Positions 26,677 through 38,600 of a DNA stretch of 64,000 nt are shown here, in pieces (positions within the stretch are counted from its first letter, which is position 1; every line of letters starts with the position of its first letter). Under the pieces are notes generated by a model. It was not told the origin of the DNA. It saw nothing but the letters and a program-made list of their open reading frames with translations, and did not search any database. The stretch spans positions 620,001 through 684,000 of the forward strand of contig JAGGNK010006504.1 of assembly GCA_017590115.1 (NCBI GenBank), read 5' to 3'. The translations under genes were made by a program, and so were the position numbers. Origin of the DNA: Montifringilla adamsi (taxonomy: Eukaryota; Chordata; Aves; Passeriformes; Passeridae).

Positions 26677-28650
26677 GCACAACCTTATTGTCATTGTCTT
26701 TCACTGCCAATGAGAGTTAAGAATGTATTCGAATGAAGAAGTATTTCAGGAGTGGTATGATGTCCTTGTTTAGCCTCAGGGAGAAAAAAAAGAGCAGGGT
26801 GGAAAATATACTAAAGAGAAAATATCTTTTTTGAGGACAACTAAGCACTGCTTCTATGTAAAGCATATCAAATGACATATAAACTGAAAACAACTTCAGG
26901 GCAGCATGCATTTTTATCTGAAAGATGACAGATCAGCAGATCTGTTCAGTCTGCTTGGTTTCTGGAGGAACAGTGCTTAATACAGGGACAGAAAAAGGAA
27001 ACTAGAGTCTCTTTTAAAATGGAGAAATCCACATAGTCACAATTTAATGTCTGTTTTAGATCCTGCAGAAAAAAAAAACAACAACTAATTTTTAAATTTT
27101 CTTCTAGATATAGTTAAAGGAGAGTAAATATTGCACAGTCACAGCACCTGGCTGAACACTTCTTTTTATAAAACATCAACCTACTTATTGCTTTCTGATA
27201 ATGAAATAAAAACACATCAAATTGATAAACAATCTGCCCTCTACTTAGTACCCACATTAAGACATGCTTTTACTAATAAATTGCTAATTAAAACCTTCCC
27301 AAAACAGGTCACATCTCTGCAGTGACAAACAGATCTAATAATTTGGAAGAGTAAACACAGTGCATTAAGGAATACACTCTAAAAGGATTGTCTGAACTAG
27401 TACTAATTTACTATGGGATTACAAGTTAAGTCCACGTAAGCAATAATAAATGTCCTCAGTATCAGACTTATCTATTTGGATGGATCTGCAGCATGCTTAT
27501 GTACCACCTTAATATTTCAAAAGTGCAGGAAGAGGCTATTCAATCAACCCAAGCAACAAGGGAAAAATCAGATAAAGCCTGAGAAGCCAGTCCCAAGAAA
27601 AAAAATCTCACACAGATAAACTTAGCAGTTTGAAGGCAAAAAGCACAACTAAACCTTAGGTCCTCATAATAACTGAAATAATACTGGTACACTGACTTCC
27701 ATGGACTTACCCTGATGTACTGTTAACCTAGCCCTGGGTTTATAAATTAAGATCATTGATAAACAAACATAATGGTCACTAGAGGCAGCTACAGTATGCT
27801 GAGGAAAACCCAGAGAGATATTTAACTTGCTAGTATCTTCATTCGCCAAAGAATCCTGCTTCTCAAACAAATTGCCTTTTTTCAAGGACTTCTGCTCTTT
27901 CATGTAACCACTATGGCTAAACTGACCTAAAAAAAAATATTTAAAGGAAACAAAGCATGAAAGATTCTTAGTTACAGGCATGGCTAATAATGAGTACTAA
28001 AGTACTTTAATCTTTCTTACACACCACTTCTACTCTTATTCATTCAGACCTTTTCTTGGTTTGAACATCCATTCAGCGAACATCCACTCCTCTGCCCACT
28101 ACTCTAATGCTTGTGCTCCTGTGGACTGGAAAAACAGAAGTCATTGGGCTGAGTATCTGAAGTAACTGAACAGGGCCTACTGGCTGATGACCATGATCTA
28201 AAAGAGGCTGTATCATTTTGGGACAACTCCTGAGTGCAATAACCAGAAAATGGTGTTACCACTCAGGAAGAGCACTGCTGCAGCAGTGTTAGCAAGAAAA
28301 AACTGATACCCAAAGGCAAAAAAGAAGGTCCTAGGATGACCTTGTGCTCTCCTAAACTGTTACCACGTATAAGCCACTGCTGGTGACCCTGTACTGGAGA
28401 CTTGCCCAAATGCTGCACATGTTGCAGTATAACTGCTGCTCCATGAGAACCTCCTCCAAAAAGAAACCACTCACATACCTTTGATGCAAGAAGCTGAAGT
28501 TTTGTTCAGAATAGCTTTCATTTTACACACTTTATATGTATGAGAACTTACTGCTGTAAGCCTGCCACTCAGTACACCACTGTACACCAGGAATACTGCA
28601 GGACAACTTTCTGAATCACAATACAAACAAGGAGGGAACACAGAGAACAC

Positions 28651-28677
28651 AAAACCCCCCTCTAAAAGGAGGGTTTT
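28651..28677. repeat. Short inverted repeat with T run
   Basis: AAAACCCCCCT and AGGAGGGTTTT can pair over 11 positions with one mismatch around a five-base loop. It looks like a bacterial terminator, but the setting is vertebrate intron DNA, so that role is not implied. Confidence 0.6.
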
Positions 28678-30866
28678 TTAATGTGCTTGAAATGTGAAAA
28701 GGAAAGTGGAATTTGAGTGTGCTCTAAGAAACAACCCGCTTCCACCAAATCGTAAGCATTGCGATTGTTTCTCAGTTGTTTGAATCATCAAGGTCCTGAG
28801 ACTGTTTTTCAGCCATTAGTTTCCTAAGCAAATGCTGACCCCTGTTAAAATTCAAGGCTGGGGAGTGTAAAGCCCTCTTCTGTTTCTCACCGAGCAAGTG
28901 CCAACACTTTGTTTCAACATTGATAAACCAGTTTGTTTGCCATCAGTTATGCCCTTGGGCTTTTCACTTTATCCAGCTCAGAAAATGGAAACAATAAACA
29001 GGTTTAACTTCCTGTTTTCTTGCTATGCTATTTGGTTCAGAGAACAGTTCGAAGTAACTTTCAAATTCAATCATTTTAGTTAAATGATAAATGGTGTCTC
29101 TGTTAAGTAGTTTTTACTGTATTTATTCTAAGGAATCTACTCCATAGCAGGTACTGTAAAGAAAAGCACACCTTCACTGATGCCAAGAGAACATGCAGGG
29201 GTTAGCACCTCCATATACATGGCTGACTGTGGTTCATTTTACACAGGCTTTTATACTTTTACAATTCTGGCACGTGCCCTTTTTTGTTTCCTTATCTGAA
29301 AGGTACAGTTTTAAGGGCTAGGATTTTATGTAGCTTGTGGTTCCATTATTTTAGGATTACAAACACAGCAGATAGTTCCTATCATATTAATCACATTTTC
29401 CAACTGATACTATGCTTTCCTATAACTGTGCTTTATTGATTACATTCTTCTCTTTTCTATCAAAACAAAACTTATGACTTTGCAATCTTCTTGCCTTTCA
29501 TGACAATTAACATGCCTCTCCCTCCGTATCACCCTAGCCCACCAGGGCTGGGACCACCTTGAAAAAGTGATCACAGTTAAACGCGGCAGTCACACCTTTA
29601 AGGTTTTGTGAATTCATACCTATGCTATGCTTATGTCACGTGAGGCCTGTGTTTCAGTATCAATCCTTTTGAAAATGTGTTAAAACCACACCAAAACAAA
29701 GCATATACTAAAATAATGAAGGCAAAAGTACACTATGAGCAGCCCAAAAATATATTGGTTCTCAGATACTGGGTGAAATATTCTACTTCACTGAAAATGA
29801 CAGAAGTTGTCCTTTCCTTTAGTAGGAAGTGGTAGGATAGTGAGGTGGGAAAACATTTTTCTGAGCAACCCTGGGAGCCTGGGGACCATCTGGGAGTCTG
29901 GTCCTACAGCCAGATCCTAAAGTATGCATAGAGGGAGCATCAATGGCTATGGGAGTGCTGCCTCCACTGACAGGTTCACTCACAAAGAATACGAAAGAAT
30001 GCAGTACTTTAATGTGATGTACCCTGCAAAAGAAAAATAACTGACAAAGATCCCAGAGAAACTGAATTATTTAAAAAAAATGAACCAAAAAATAAATGCA
30101 AAACTTCTTGCTACATCAAATTTTTAAAATCTAGCTAAAAGAGACCAACTTACCATTTACTTTTACTGTAACACCTTAAAACTAACAATCAAGGAAACCA
30201 GAAGAATGTGTTCAAGCTTCTACATATATTTCCTTTTAAAAACAAGCACAACAAATGAATGCTGAAATGTATTTTGAAAATGTGTACAGGTACAATCCAA
30301 TTCACAACCACAAGCTTGGATCCACTTAAAAATAGTATTTAAACATTCAATACTACATTTTTTTTAGCCTTCTAGGTTATACTGACATTTCATTTAATGT
30401 TTCAGGAATTCAATTTGGTCAACTGCAAACAGCCTTGCATCTGCCATGGGACCAAATATGGCTCTCATGCATTGAAGTAAGCTGCTGATGTGAAATTTGG
30501 CCTATTTGTTATTAACTTTTCCCAGTTTTTTAACATTAGTTAACTTTACACCATACATTGATGCCTTTGTAATGTTTCTGTTAGGTTTACATATGGCAGG
30601 AATTCCCTGTCTCTACATAAATTGAGAAAAAAAACAAAGACAAAAAGCTTCACAGAGCAGGACTCCAAGGAAGGAGCCTCCGACGACTAGGATCACCTTT
30701 CTCATCACCTCCCTCCACACCTCTTCCTCAGTTTACGTTTGCACGAAGGCTGATGATTTAATCATCCTTGCAAAAGACAAGGAAACACAAAAACCTGCCA
30801 CGTTATTGAACCACTGCATTTTACTGCCACCAGGAAATGGAGTCATTACTACTGTAAAGAAAGTAC

Positions 30867-30921
30867 CTTTTGGAGCCTCCAATATAGGTGAAGGTAAAGG
30901 TGGAGTCTGAGTACCTGAAAT
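30867..30921 (-). CDS. PARP8: PARP8 second coding exon
   Basis: A 55-base exon on the minus strand continues PARP8 in frame. Its first two bases (AT) complete the Asp codon begun in the upstream exon. The rest reads FRYSDSTFTFTYIGGSK and ends with the first two bases of a Ser or Arg codon. Human PARP8 has nearly the same stretch, with Val for Ile and Pro-Arg for Ser-Lys in my recollection. The acceptor is CTTTCAG directly before 30921 and the donor is AG|GTAC with GT at 30866-30865. It is too short for ORF finders. It belongs to the N-terminal region unique to PARP8 compared with PARP6, of unknown structural role. The next exon is not visible in the window, so the following intron is probably longer than 30.8 kb or its next exon was missed. 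Confidence 0.87.
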
Positions 30922-31638
30922 CTGAAAGACAAAGAACTGCTTTATTACAACTTGTCTTGATTTTGGCTGAAGTAGCCGAGGTTATACGGAGCAGCATTCA
31001 GCTCCCGACACGGGGGCGGCGGAGAGGGAGTCAGGGTGAGCCAGAGAAAATGCAGCATCTCCCCCCAGCCCCTCGCAACAAGTGCCCGGTGCTATGGCAA
31101 CGCCAGGGAATTCCATTGTCACACACGGCAACAGGCAGCCGACAGCCGGGCTCCTGCGACGGCTCGTCGCCAGCGGCACGGGCACGGCCGGGGCGCCGCC
31201 GCTCCCCAGGGCAGGGCGGCGGGGCACGCTGGCACGGACAGGGCCCCGTGTGCGGCTGGGCGTGCCACCGGCCTGGGGCCGGGAATCAGGGCAGGCGCCG
31301 AGGGCCGCCCGGGAACAGCCGCGTAGTGAAACCCCCGCGGGCAGCGCCGGGCTCGGGCTCGCCCCCAGCGCTCCCGGTGCTGCGTGCGGCCACCGCTATG
31401 CTCGCCGGCTCGGGATGCCGTCCCCCCACCCCGCCCGCCCCTTTCCCGGCCGGCGCCCTGTCTCCTCTGCCCTCATATGCCCTCGGAAGGAGAGGAGGAA
31501 GACGGGATCTGAGAGCGGCCCCGCGGCCGGGAACGGCGGCGAAGGGCACGGGCACGGCGGGAGCGCGGTCCGGGTCGGGCGCGGCGGCGGCGACGGGAGC
31601 CTCCGCGCCGCCAACCTGGCGCCCGGGGACAAACTCAC
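30922..31638 (-). other. PARP8: PARP8 intron 1 (717 bases), GC-rich
   Basis: This is the intron between the two recognised PARP8 coding exons, bounded by GT (31638-31637) and AG (30923-30922) on the minus strand. Most of it (about 31010-31638) is part of the CpG island and is very rich in G, C and CpG. Long open frames run across it on both strands (for example 31082-31717 plus), but these are the usual result of few stop codons in GC-rich DNA. It contains GTGCTATGGCAAC near 31088-31100, which resembles half of an RFX X-box; this is only a motif match. Confidence 0.8.
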
Positions 31639-31729
31639 CTGCAAACAGGCAGTCCTTTTCCGCCTTGCACTTTTGGATCACAACGTCAATATCCTTCTGA
31701 ATCCTCTCTTGTCTTGAACACATCCCCAT
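31639..31729 (-). CDS. PARP8: PARP8 first coding exon (residues 1-30 plus one base)
   Basis: This exon encodes the N terminus of PARP8 (ARTD16), a mono-ADP-ribosyltransferase whose catalytic domain is C-terminal and outside the window. The translation starts MGMCSRQERIQKDIDVVIQK and continues CKAEKDCLFA, which I recognise as the vertebrate PARP8 N terminus; the human protein differs by a Ser-Arg in place of Cys-Lys, from memory. The paralogue PARP6 starts differently, which favours PARP8. The start at 31729 is supported by an in-frame TAA on the minus strand 36 bases upstream (31763-31765). The context is weak (T at -3) but has G at +4. The exon ends in a consensus donor (G|GTGAGT, GT at 31638-31637) after the first base of an Asp codon, completed by the exon at 30867-30921. 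It lies inside a CpG island. Gly2 with Cys4 is a possible but unproven lipidation context. Confidence 0.87.
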
Positions 31730-32029
31730 GAAATAAATCCCAGGGGAAAAAAATAGCAGCCTTTATTTCCACCCCAACCCACCCCCCGCGCTGCTAGGGT
31801 TTTTTTAAAATTCAGCCCGAAAGAAGGAGCCCGGGGCTGACGAGCAGGAGCCTCCCCGGCGGCCCGGTGAGATCCGTTCGGCCGGTTGGAGGACGTTGGA
31901 GGCAGGCGGCAGGAGCCGATGTTGTTTGCCCAGATGCGCCCGCCCAGATGTGCCGCCGCTGCCGGCGAATGGCAATTTCCTCACAATGGATCCAGCGGAG
32001 GGTGGCGGCGGTGACACGGGATCCCCCCA

Positions 32030-32036
32030 NNNNNNN
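32030..32036. other. Assembly gap (7 N)
   Basis: Seven N bases interrupt the CpG island just upstream of PARP8 on the minus strand. The flanks are runs of C and GC-rich sequence, a typical place for read drop-out in bird genomes. True missing length may differ from seven. Confidence 0.99.
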
Positions 32037-33014
32037 GTGCCGCCCTTCCCGGGAGCGGCGGGGCTGCGCTGCCGGGGCTGCGGCTCTCCCACCGCCGGCC
32101 CCCGCGCCTCTTCCGCGGCGGCTGAGCTCCTGGCCGGCACCGCGGGCTGGGCTGTGCCCGGCCGTTCCGGGCAGGACAGCCCGGCAGCCCACCCTTGGCC
32201 GAGTGCCGTCCCCTGCCAGCCTGCCCCTCCGACCTGTCGATGGGTGTGCGTGCCCATGGAAACAGTAAAAGGAGGATCTCTGTGACCACCGCGGTGTTAA
32301 TTGCGCTGCTCTCCCTTCATTCTCCAGCAAAACTGTCTCGCAGACCTGAGGGCTCGGGCAGTCCAGTCCCTAGCAGTGGGCGCTCATCCAAGTTACAGGC
32401 TTGGGGTTCTAGTCCAGAACAAGTAATGACCATACTATAATTTGGAAGGAATCATCAAGTCCGCAAAAACGATATTCTTCCATCCTAGTGCAACGTATAT
32501 AATTAATAAAACCAGGTCTGAAAGTAGTAGAAACAGATTTGATATAGCATTGAAAGAATATTCACAAAATTCAGGTTTTATGTATTCACCCTGCTCTAAA
32601 CAGCTCCTATGGATTATTCATTCATAGTGGGTGGGTTTTCTTTTTCATTTAGGAAGTCTGTATTAATCTTTCAAACACAGAAGACAAGCAGTATTTTATG
32701 AAGAATTAACTCCATATTTTTTTCTATCTGTAGGAGGGAGTAGATGGGAACTTTAAATCCATCACGTGATATGACTTTCTGCCTCTTAATAAAATAATTT
32801 GTCTTGAAGGGAGACTTCTATATAAGTTTTCAGTGTGGAAACTGCAAGATTGCTTTTCATGCAAGTCTGTCCTTGGATAAAACTTACATACAGTTAGGAA
32901 TCGATTTTTTTACCATAAAAGCTTATACTTTTTTTCTTCTGCTTTGGTAACAGGGAGTAGCAGGCTAATGCATTTCATCAGGAGATTTATATGAGGAAGT
33001 TGTTCTGGAACCCA

Positions 33015-33087
33015 TAGCAGGAGGTTTAGAACTAGATTATCTTCAAGATCTCTTTTAAGCCAAACCATTCTATGGTTCTATGATTTT
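33015..33087 (+). mobile_element. CR1 3' end fragment
   Basis: GGTTTAGAACTAGATTATCT and then CCATTCTATGGTTCTATGAT form the classic bird CR1 terminus, including the short terminal tandem repeat. Only about 70 bases remain, typical of the severe 5' truncation of CR1 insertions. It lies about 650 bases outside the PARP8 CpG island. Confidence 0.85.
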
Positions 33088-33644
33088 AGTCAGCAAGACT
33101 TTTCCAAGGCATACAGAAATTGTCACTATAGTCCAAAATACAGTATAATATGGTAAGACACTGTCATTCTGTCCAGTGATGCAACGTTGGTTAAGAAATG
33201 CTGTTTCTTGAGGTGTGTTTCTAGCTCTTCCATCTAAAATATCAGCAGCCATGTTTGCTGCCTTCCCCTTCATCACAGTTTAAAGGCTTAATCAGAACTT
33301 GATTTATTCTGGTGGGGTTTTCGTCCTGAACCTTGTAGTGAAAGGTCTCTGTTATCCCTCCCAGGTGGATCAGGAAAGGGAGAGGTTATTGGCCAGTTGC
33401 AGCATATTTATGCTGACAATTCTGCTTACAGTTTATTCTAACCACAGGGTTCTTCTCAGTGTCATGTCAATTAGCACAATTCTTGACTGCCTTTTTAAGC
33501 CTCACATGGTTTTCATAGGCTTGGTAACAGTGAATTGAAAAGTCATCCACGAACTAAAAACACCATGTTCAAGAAAGTTAGTATGTTTGGCTTCACAGCA
33601 TCCACTGAATTGAAGAAGTCTGCCAGTATGGTTATTTGTTGTAT

Positions 33645-33662
33645 GTTGTTGTTGTTGTTGTT
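33645..33662. repeat. (GTT)6 microsatellite
   Basis: Six perfect GTT units. The flanks are AT-rich intergenic sequence. Confidence 0.95.
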
Positions 33663-35054
33663 AATGGTTCTTAAATTCCTGTTTTCTTAAGTCAGTTTGG
33701 CCGTTGATTTACCTGATGACTTCAGTACAGTTATGTCAGCAATTGCTGATTTCAATGAGGAAAAGCTCCATCATAGCTTGAAGTCATTCCATTTATTAAA
33801 ATACTGAAAATCAGGTGTTGGAAAGTCAAGGTGAATCCTTAGAATTGATCCCTAAATTTGGAAAGACTGACAAGATGTTGGCATTCAGGTGCCTTAAGTG
33901 TTATTGCAAAGGCATCTGTATGCATGCTTTAATCCCTGTACAGGGGATATACCCCCTGTGCTGGTTTTGGCTGCAGCAGAGACACACAGCTGTGAGGAAA
34001 CTTCCTGGAGAACTTTACAAGTAATTTCATGAGCAGTAGGACAGTTGGCCTTGAAAGTAATGGTCATTGCTCCTCAAGTGAATTCAGGATGTATCTTTCC
34101 AGTTGCTTTTCAGTCTTAAAAACTGGTTCATGTAATTTCTAGTTTTGTCCCAAGTTCAGCTCAGCTCAGTTATATTGTACTGAACTGTAAAAAAGAAAAA
34201 ACTTTATGTTAGTGCTCCCGGAAACCTGAAAATATTTACAGAGCTGTAAATGAAGTGAAAAAAATTTAAATTAATGGAGGTACATGATTAGAAAACTTAT
34301 GTGAGAAGACTGGCCCAAAATGTAACACAGGAAAATAAAAGAGAAACAACACAGTGGATGTGTTTCAGTAATGTGTGAACAGTGACTGAGAGGAAATACA
34401 TAGGTCAGACAAATTCTGCTCATAAATGCATTTTGCCTTTTTTAGACTAAGCAGATTTCTTTCATTTTATGCCAGAAATAACTCCCTTTCCCACCTATTA
34501 GTAAAGCTGTTAGAAATATTTCAGTAAGCATCAGGACACCCTGTTCTCTCCCCAACTCTCTTCTTTATATATTTTTCTGAATGTGTTCATGTGACATACA
34601 AACACACACTAGAAGTCTTAAGAAAAACTAAAAAAAACCCCAAACTTGAAAGTTTGCCATTGTAGGGCATATATACAAGTTAGGGCAATGGTATTTGGCA
34701 TCTGTCTGATATCTCTAGTGCAGGAGAGCATTCCAAAGGGCAGAGGTTAGAAAAATAATCCAAAACCACAAAATGGCCATCAACACTCCAAAAAAGCAAC
34801 AAAAATCTTTCTCCACTTTTATATGCTCCAGATAAAGCGCTATTACAAACCAAACAAAACCTCTAATTTTTCTCCAAGGTCCAGGAATATCTGCCAGTCA
34901 CTAGTAGAAGGAAACACTCAGAGGTGTCTGAAGACAGTGACTTCCAGAGGTAGAACATTTAAAGGATAAAACCATTCCACTCTTAAGGCATAAAACACAA
35001 TGCTACCCTTCCAGCAAGCTTCTTTAAAATGACACAATAATTTCTAAAGCAAGC

Positions 35055-35626
35055 CCTCCACGAGCCAGCAGTGTGCCCTTGTGGCCCAGAAGGTCAGTGG
35101 TATCCTGGGGGGCATTAGGATGAGCCTTGCCAGCAGGTCAGGGAGGCGATCCTGTGCCCTCTGCTCAGCCCTGGTGAGGCACATCTGGAGTGCTGTGTCC
35201 AGTTCAGCGCTCCTCAGGACAAGAAGGACCTGTGCAGCACATCCAGCTCAGGGCTACAAAGTTACCAAGGGATAAATTTTGAGGAGAGGCTGAGGGAGCT
35301 GGGCCTGTTCAGCCTCGAGAGGAGACAACTGAGGGGGACCTCATCAGTGTCTGTCAGGGTCTGCAGGGAGGGGTCGGAGCAGGGACCGGGCTCTGCTTGG
35401 CCATGCCGAGCAATAGGACAAGAGGCAATGGGCAGAAACTGATGCACAGGAAATTCCACCTGAGCATGAGGAAGAAATGCTTTCCAATTGCCCAGAGAGG
35501 TTGTGGAGTCTCCCGCACTGGAGATATTCAAAAACCATCTGAGTGCAATCCTGTACCATGTGGTCTAGGACAGCCCTGCTTGGACAGGGAGGACCAGGTG
35601 ATTTGCTATGCGCCCTTGCAGCCTGA
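35055..35626 (+). mobile_element. CR1 LINE, 5'-truncated
   Basis: This copy starts within the end of the reverse-transcriptase frame (CACGAGCCAGCAGTGTGCCC) and continues through standard CR1 3' sequence: GTGTCCAGTTCAGCGCTCCT, GAGGCTGAGGGAGCTGGGCC, and CAGAGAGGTTGTGGAGTCTC. Indels and substitutions break every frame, so it is inactive. The usual terminal repeat is lost or diverged after about 35580. Several open frames overlapping it on both strands are repeat shadows. Confidence 0.92.
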
Positions 35627-38600
35627 CACATGCTCTGAGCCTGTGATTAGCCTGAAAACATAGCACTGAGGTGCGAGAGATGTAAGAGCAATACTTCCCT
35701 GCTAACAGAGAAGTGACACATGGCATAAAAAACATCTTGGATATAATTTTCACTAGCCATCCATTATTAGCAACTACATTCTAATATTATGATGTAATAG
35801 ATGTAATGATGTAATAATACTCAGAGTTTATGTAATTTTCTTTAAGCCTGTATGAGTTTTAAGAGAGATACAAAGTCAGCTGTGCTTAATACCATTACTG
35901 CTGTCCATCCAAGTAGTCAATGGCACTTTATGTATATACAATCCTTAGTGATGTTTTCCTGGTGAAGCTATAATTATATTGACTTCTTTGGGTCATCACT
36001 GCAAGTCTGTGATTAAAACACACTAACACAGTTTACTTAACACAGTTTCAGACTGAATTTCACTGCAAGTAAAGCACCTTTACTGATTTTTGGAGTGAGC
36101 TAGCACTGATCCATTGATAAAAGTCACTTAGTTAAAAAAAAAAAAAGTTAAAATTTAATTAATAACATGACCTAAAATATTGGTTTAATTCTTAATAAAA
36201 ACTTCAAATACTTTTTGATTTTAAAAAGTAATGTCTTCAATTACAATATGAAACAATAGCTTATATAAGTATAGCTTACATATCAGCTGTCCAACCCTCA
36301 GTAAGTTTTTAGGAATTATTTTAAGCTGTTTTATAGCTTAGGGAGTGTAAAAACTCTCACATGACTTTTTGAGGGGAAAAAGCATTGAAGTGATAGAGGA
36401 CTAAGCCTTATTTTTTTTCAATTCATTGTTTAAATTTCCAAAACAACTGTATTTATTTTTCAATTTTAAAAGCGTATGTATTAAACAGCAGCAATAGTCG
36501 CCTCAAAAAAACCCATAAACATGTACAGGTGCTACGCACAGATGTAGTGTGGATTGCTATGAATTGCTATGACAATGATCTCTAACTTTCCATTCAAGTG
36601 AGTGCACATCCTTCCAGATGGCACAGAGGCCCGCAGAAGCTAAACCTATGGCTGCTGGCATGATAAATGCTCCTAGCAATGTTTAGTAAAGCATGCAATT
36701 AAGAGTCCTAAATGACACCACATTTCATTGTAACTCTTAGTATTATACTTTGTAATGATGGTTTTAAGTTGTTCTTCTTTTTCCTCCTTCACTAGTATCA
36801 GCTCAGCTTTCAGTCTTTGCTTGTTTGCCTCTCTTCCCCTATTTATTTTTCCTTTCCTCACTAACTCCTACACAATTAGGACATTTTTTTTTCCCTAGTG
36901 CATCTCATTTTTCCCTCTTTTCAACTCTGATTGTCTGTGTATCCCATCCATTCAGTACCTTTCTTGGAGCCCACTCTTGGTATCTCACTTCATAAGCAGC
37001 TTGCGTTAGAAGGGCTGAAATGCAACTTTCTTTACAGAAACTGTAGTTTTAAAAGAAAGGCAAGCAGGAATATTTCAAAATCTTATATACACAATTTTGT
37101 GATGTCAGTCACCATCAAGTCCAGAGGGAAACCCTAAAGTACCTGCCAGTTCCTAAACAGCGTTGCCTCTTTCCAGTAACCTTGCTATTTCTACAAGTCG
37201 GGGGCATTCCTGGCTGCACAAAGGCGATGCTCTCTAAAGGAAGTGATGGGGCCTCAATTCTCGATTACTCTGCAGCAGGGTAGGTAGCATATTTCTCTAG
37301 ATTTTGAGAGTCCTGAGTGTATAATAGACTGTCATTAAATTGAGCTTACTGTGCCTCTTATCAGTTACAGCCTAAGGCCAAGCAGTGATCAATGCTGAAG
37401 GTCCACTCTCCTGCCTGAGCATAACAAAGCCTTCCCATCAGTCTGAGGCACCTGTCTCCAGGGGTGCAGATAAGCACCTAAACCCAGGGGAGAGGCAGAA
37501 TTTCAGCTCCCTTCCTTACATGGCCACAGGCTGTGCCTCTTTACAACTCTTCTAAATAACCTTCCCAAGAGCTTTACTGCTCCCAGTCACTTCACAGAGA
37601 ACCTGGATGGCTTTGCTGTGCACACGGAATAGCTGAATTTATGACCCTGAGACATGTAAACACTGCTCTCAGTTCACGCTTGGTCCCAGAAGTTTAGTGA
37701 ATAGCTCAAGAGTGTACAATTCCTGAAATATGTACTATTTCTGGTGTCATTAAGCACAGCTGAACTTACTACATGGTAAATTTCTCAATTTCTGAGCAAA
37801 CACATGGTTAAAAACCTTAAAACAATCTACTCTGTTCTCTTATCCAGACTGCAATTTCTTAATAGCAAATAGTCATGCCAGAAAGTACTCAAAGCATAAA
37901 ATACTTACCTTGCTAAAAATAATCAGTTAAGTCCATTTTCTGCTGTACTAAATATCATTCACCAAGTCACCATCTATTATCATGCACTGACGCTTTCCTT
38001 CTGTAACAACCTCCATTGCAGCCAACCTGTGCCTGATCTTAACTAAGAATCTGTAACCCCAAATTAAAACGGATTGTCAAGTATTTCCTGTTTAGATGGA
38101 ATTTATAGGGTGGGAAGCATTCAGCACCTTGTAAGGTTAACCTTTATAAACTGAGGACTAATTCCACCAGTAGACCATGTCACATTTACACTGCAGGCTG
38201 TGGGGTACTGATCTCTGACCAAACTCTAAATGAGAGGCTGAAGAAGAGGGAAGATTAGCCTCTGTGCTGCAGCAGCTATACTCTTTCCTGTACCCAAGCA
38301 AAGTCCTATAGTGTTTGCTCAACCACTGCTGCACAACCTTGCTTAACTTCACAGACATAATTAGATTTGGGTGCCTGCATTTTTTCCCTTCAGAAGACTG
38401 GAACCGGGAGTTAATGCAATGTTCAGTCAGTCCTCTTAAACCAAGGCTCTCTTTAATCTTAAGGAACTAAACATAAAAGAAAGTGACATTTACAATAATT
38501 AATGAGCATATGCAACTGTCTCATCTAACTCTTACCAAAAGCATCCCAAGCTTGTATACAACAGCCAAACTTTCAGACTCCATAAGGGTGTCTTCCTTGG

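Larger units (their letters stand above)
1..30866 (-). other. PARP8: Inferred PARP8 intron 2 (partial)
   Basis: Everything left of the exon-2 donor is inferred to be inside the PARP8 transcription unit on the minus strand. I looked for the next parts of the PARP8 protein (a region with Tyr-rich, Ser/Glu/Asp-rich and catalytic-domain motifs) and did not recognise any. The stretch is AT-rich with frequent stops. Apart from the items listed separately (duplications, microsatellites, two short CR1-like relics, the segment at 22615-22743), no large stretch (for example 1323-8490, 9053-12430, 15350-22587, 22840-28650) shows a gene or repeat I can name. If exon 3 is present and was missed, part of this is later intron sequence. 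Confidence 0.6.
31000..32370. promoter_or_regulatory. CpG island and PARP8 promoter region
   Basis: A sharp rise in GC and CpG density against an AT-rich background marks a CpG island of roughly 1.3 kb. It covers PARP8 exon 1, its 5' untranslated region (minus strand, from 31730 upward) and the upstream flank. No TATA box is evident in the minus direction, which fits a dispersed CpG-island promoter. Seven unresolved bases (N) lie at 32030-32036 in the most GC-rich part. The upstream flank on the plus strand also has long open frames but no recognisable protein. CpG-island promoters often fire in both directions, so an unannotated plus-strand transcript is possible but not shown. The transcription start cannot be placed from sequence alone. 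Confidence 0.8.
32371..35057. other. Intergenic stretch
   Basis: Apart from the CR1 end at 33015-33087 and the GTT microsatellite at 33645-33662, this is AT-rich sequence with no recognisable gene, conserved domain or repeat. The open frames present are short and have no protein-like features. Confidence 0.6.

Noticed and set aside
28651..28677. Hairpin plus T run resembling a bacterial terminator
   Set aside because: The window is vertebrate nuclear DNA, where this structure has no terminator role.
31036..31717. Long plus-strand open frames (up to 270 codons) over the CpG island
   Set aside because: They overlap PARP8 exon 1 and intron 1, are Pro/Ala/Arg/Gly-rich as expected of stop-poor GC-rich DNA, exist in several frames and strands at once, and show no domain.
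31805..32330. Open frames on both strands crossing the N gap
   Set aside because: They depend on reading unknown bases and have only GC-driven composition.
35262..35663. Frames of 88-95 codons on both strands
   Set aside because: They derive from the CR1 copy at 35055-35626.
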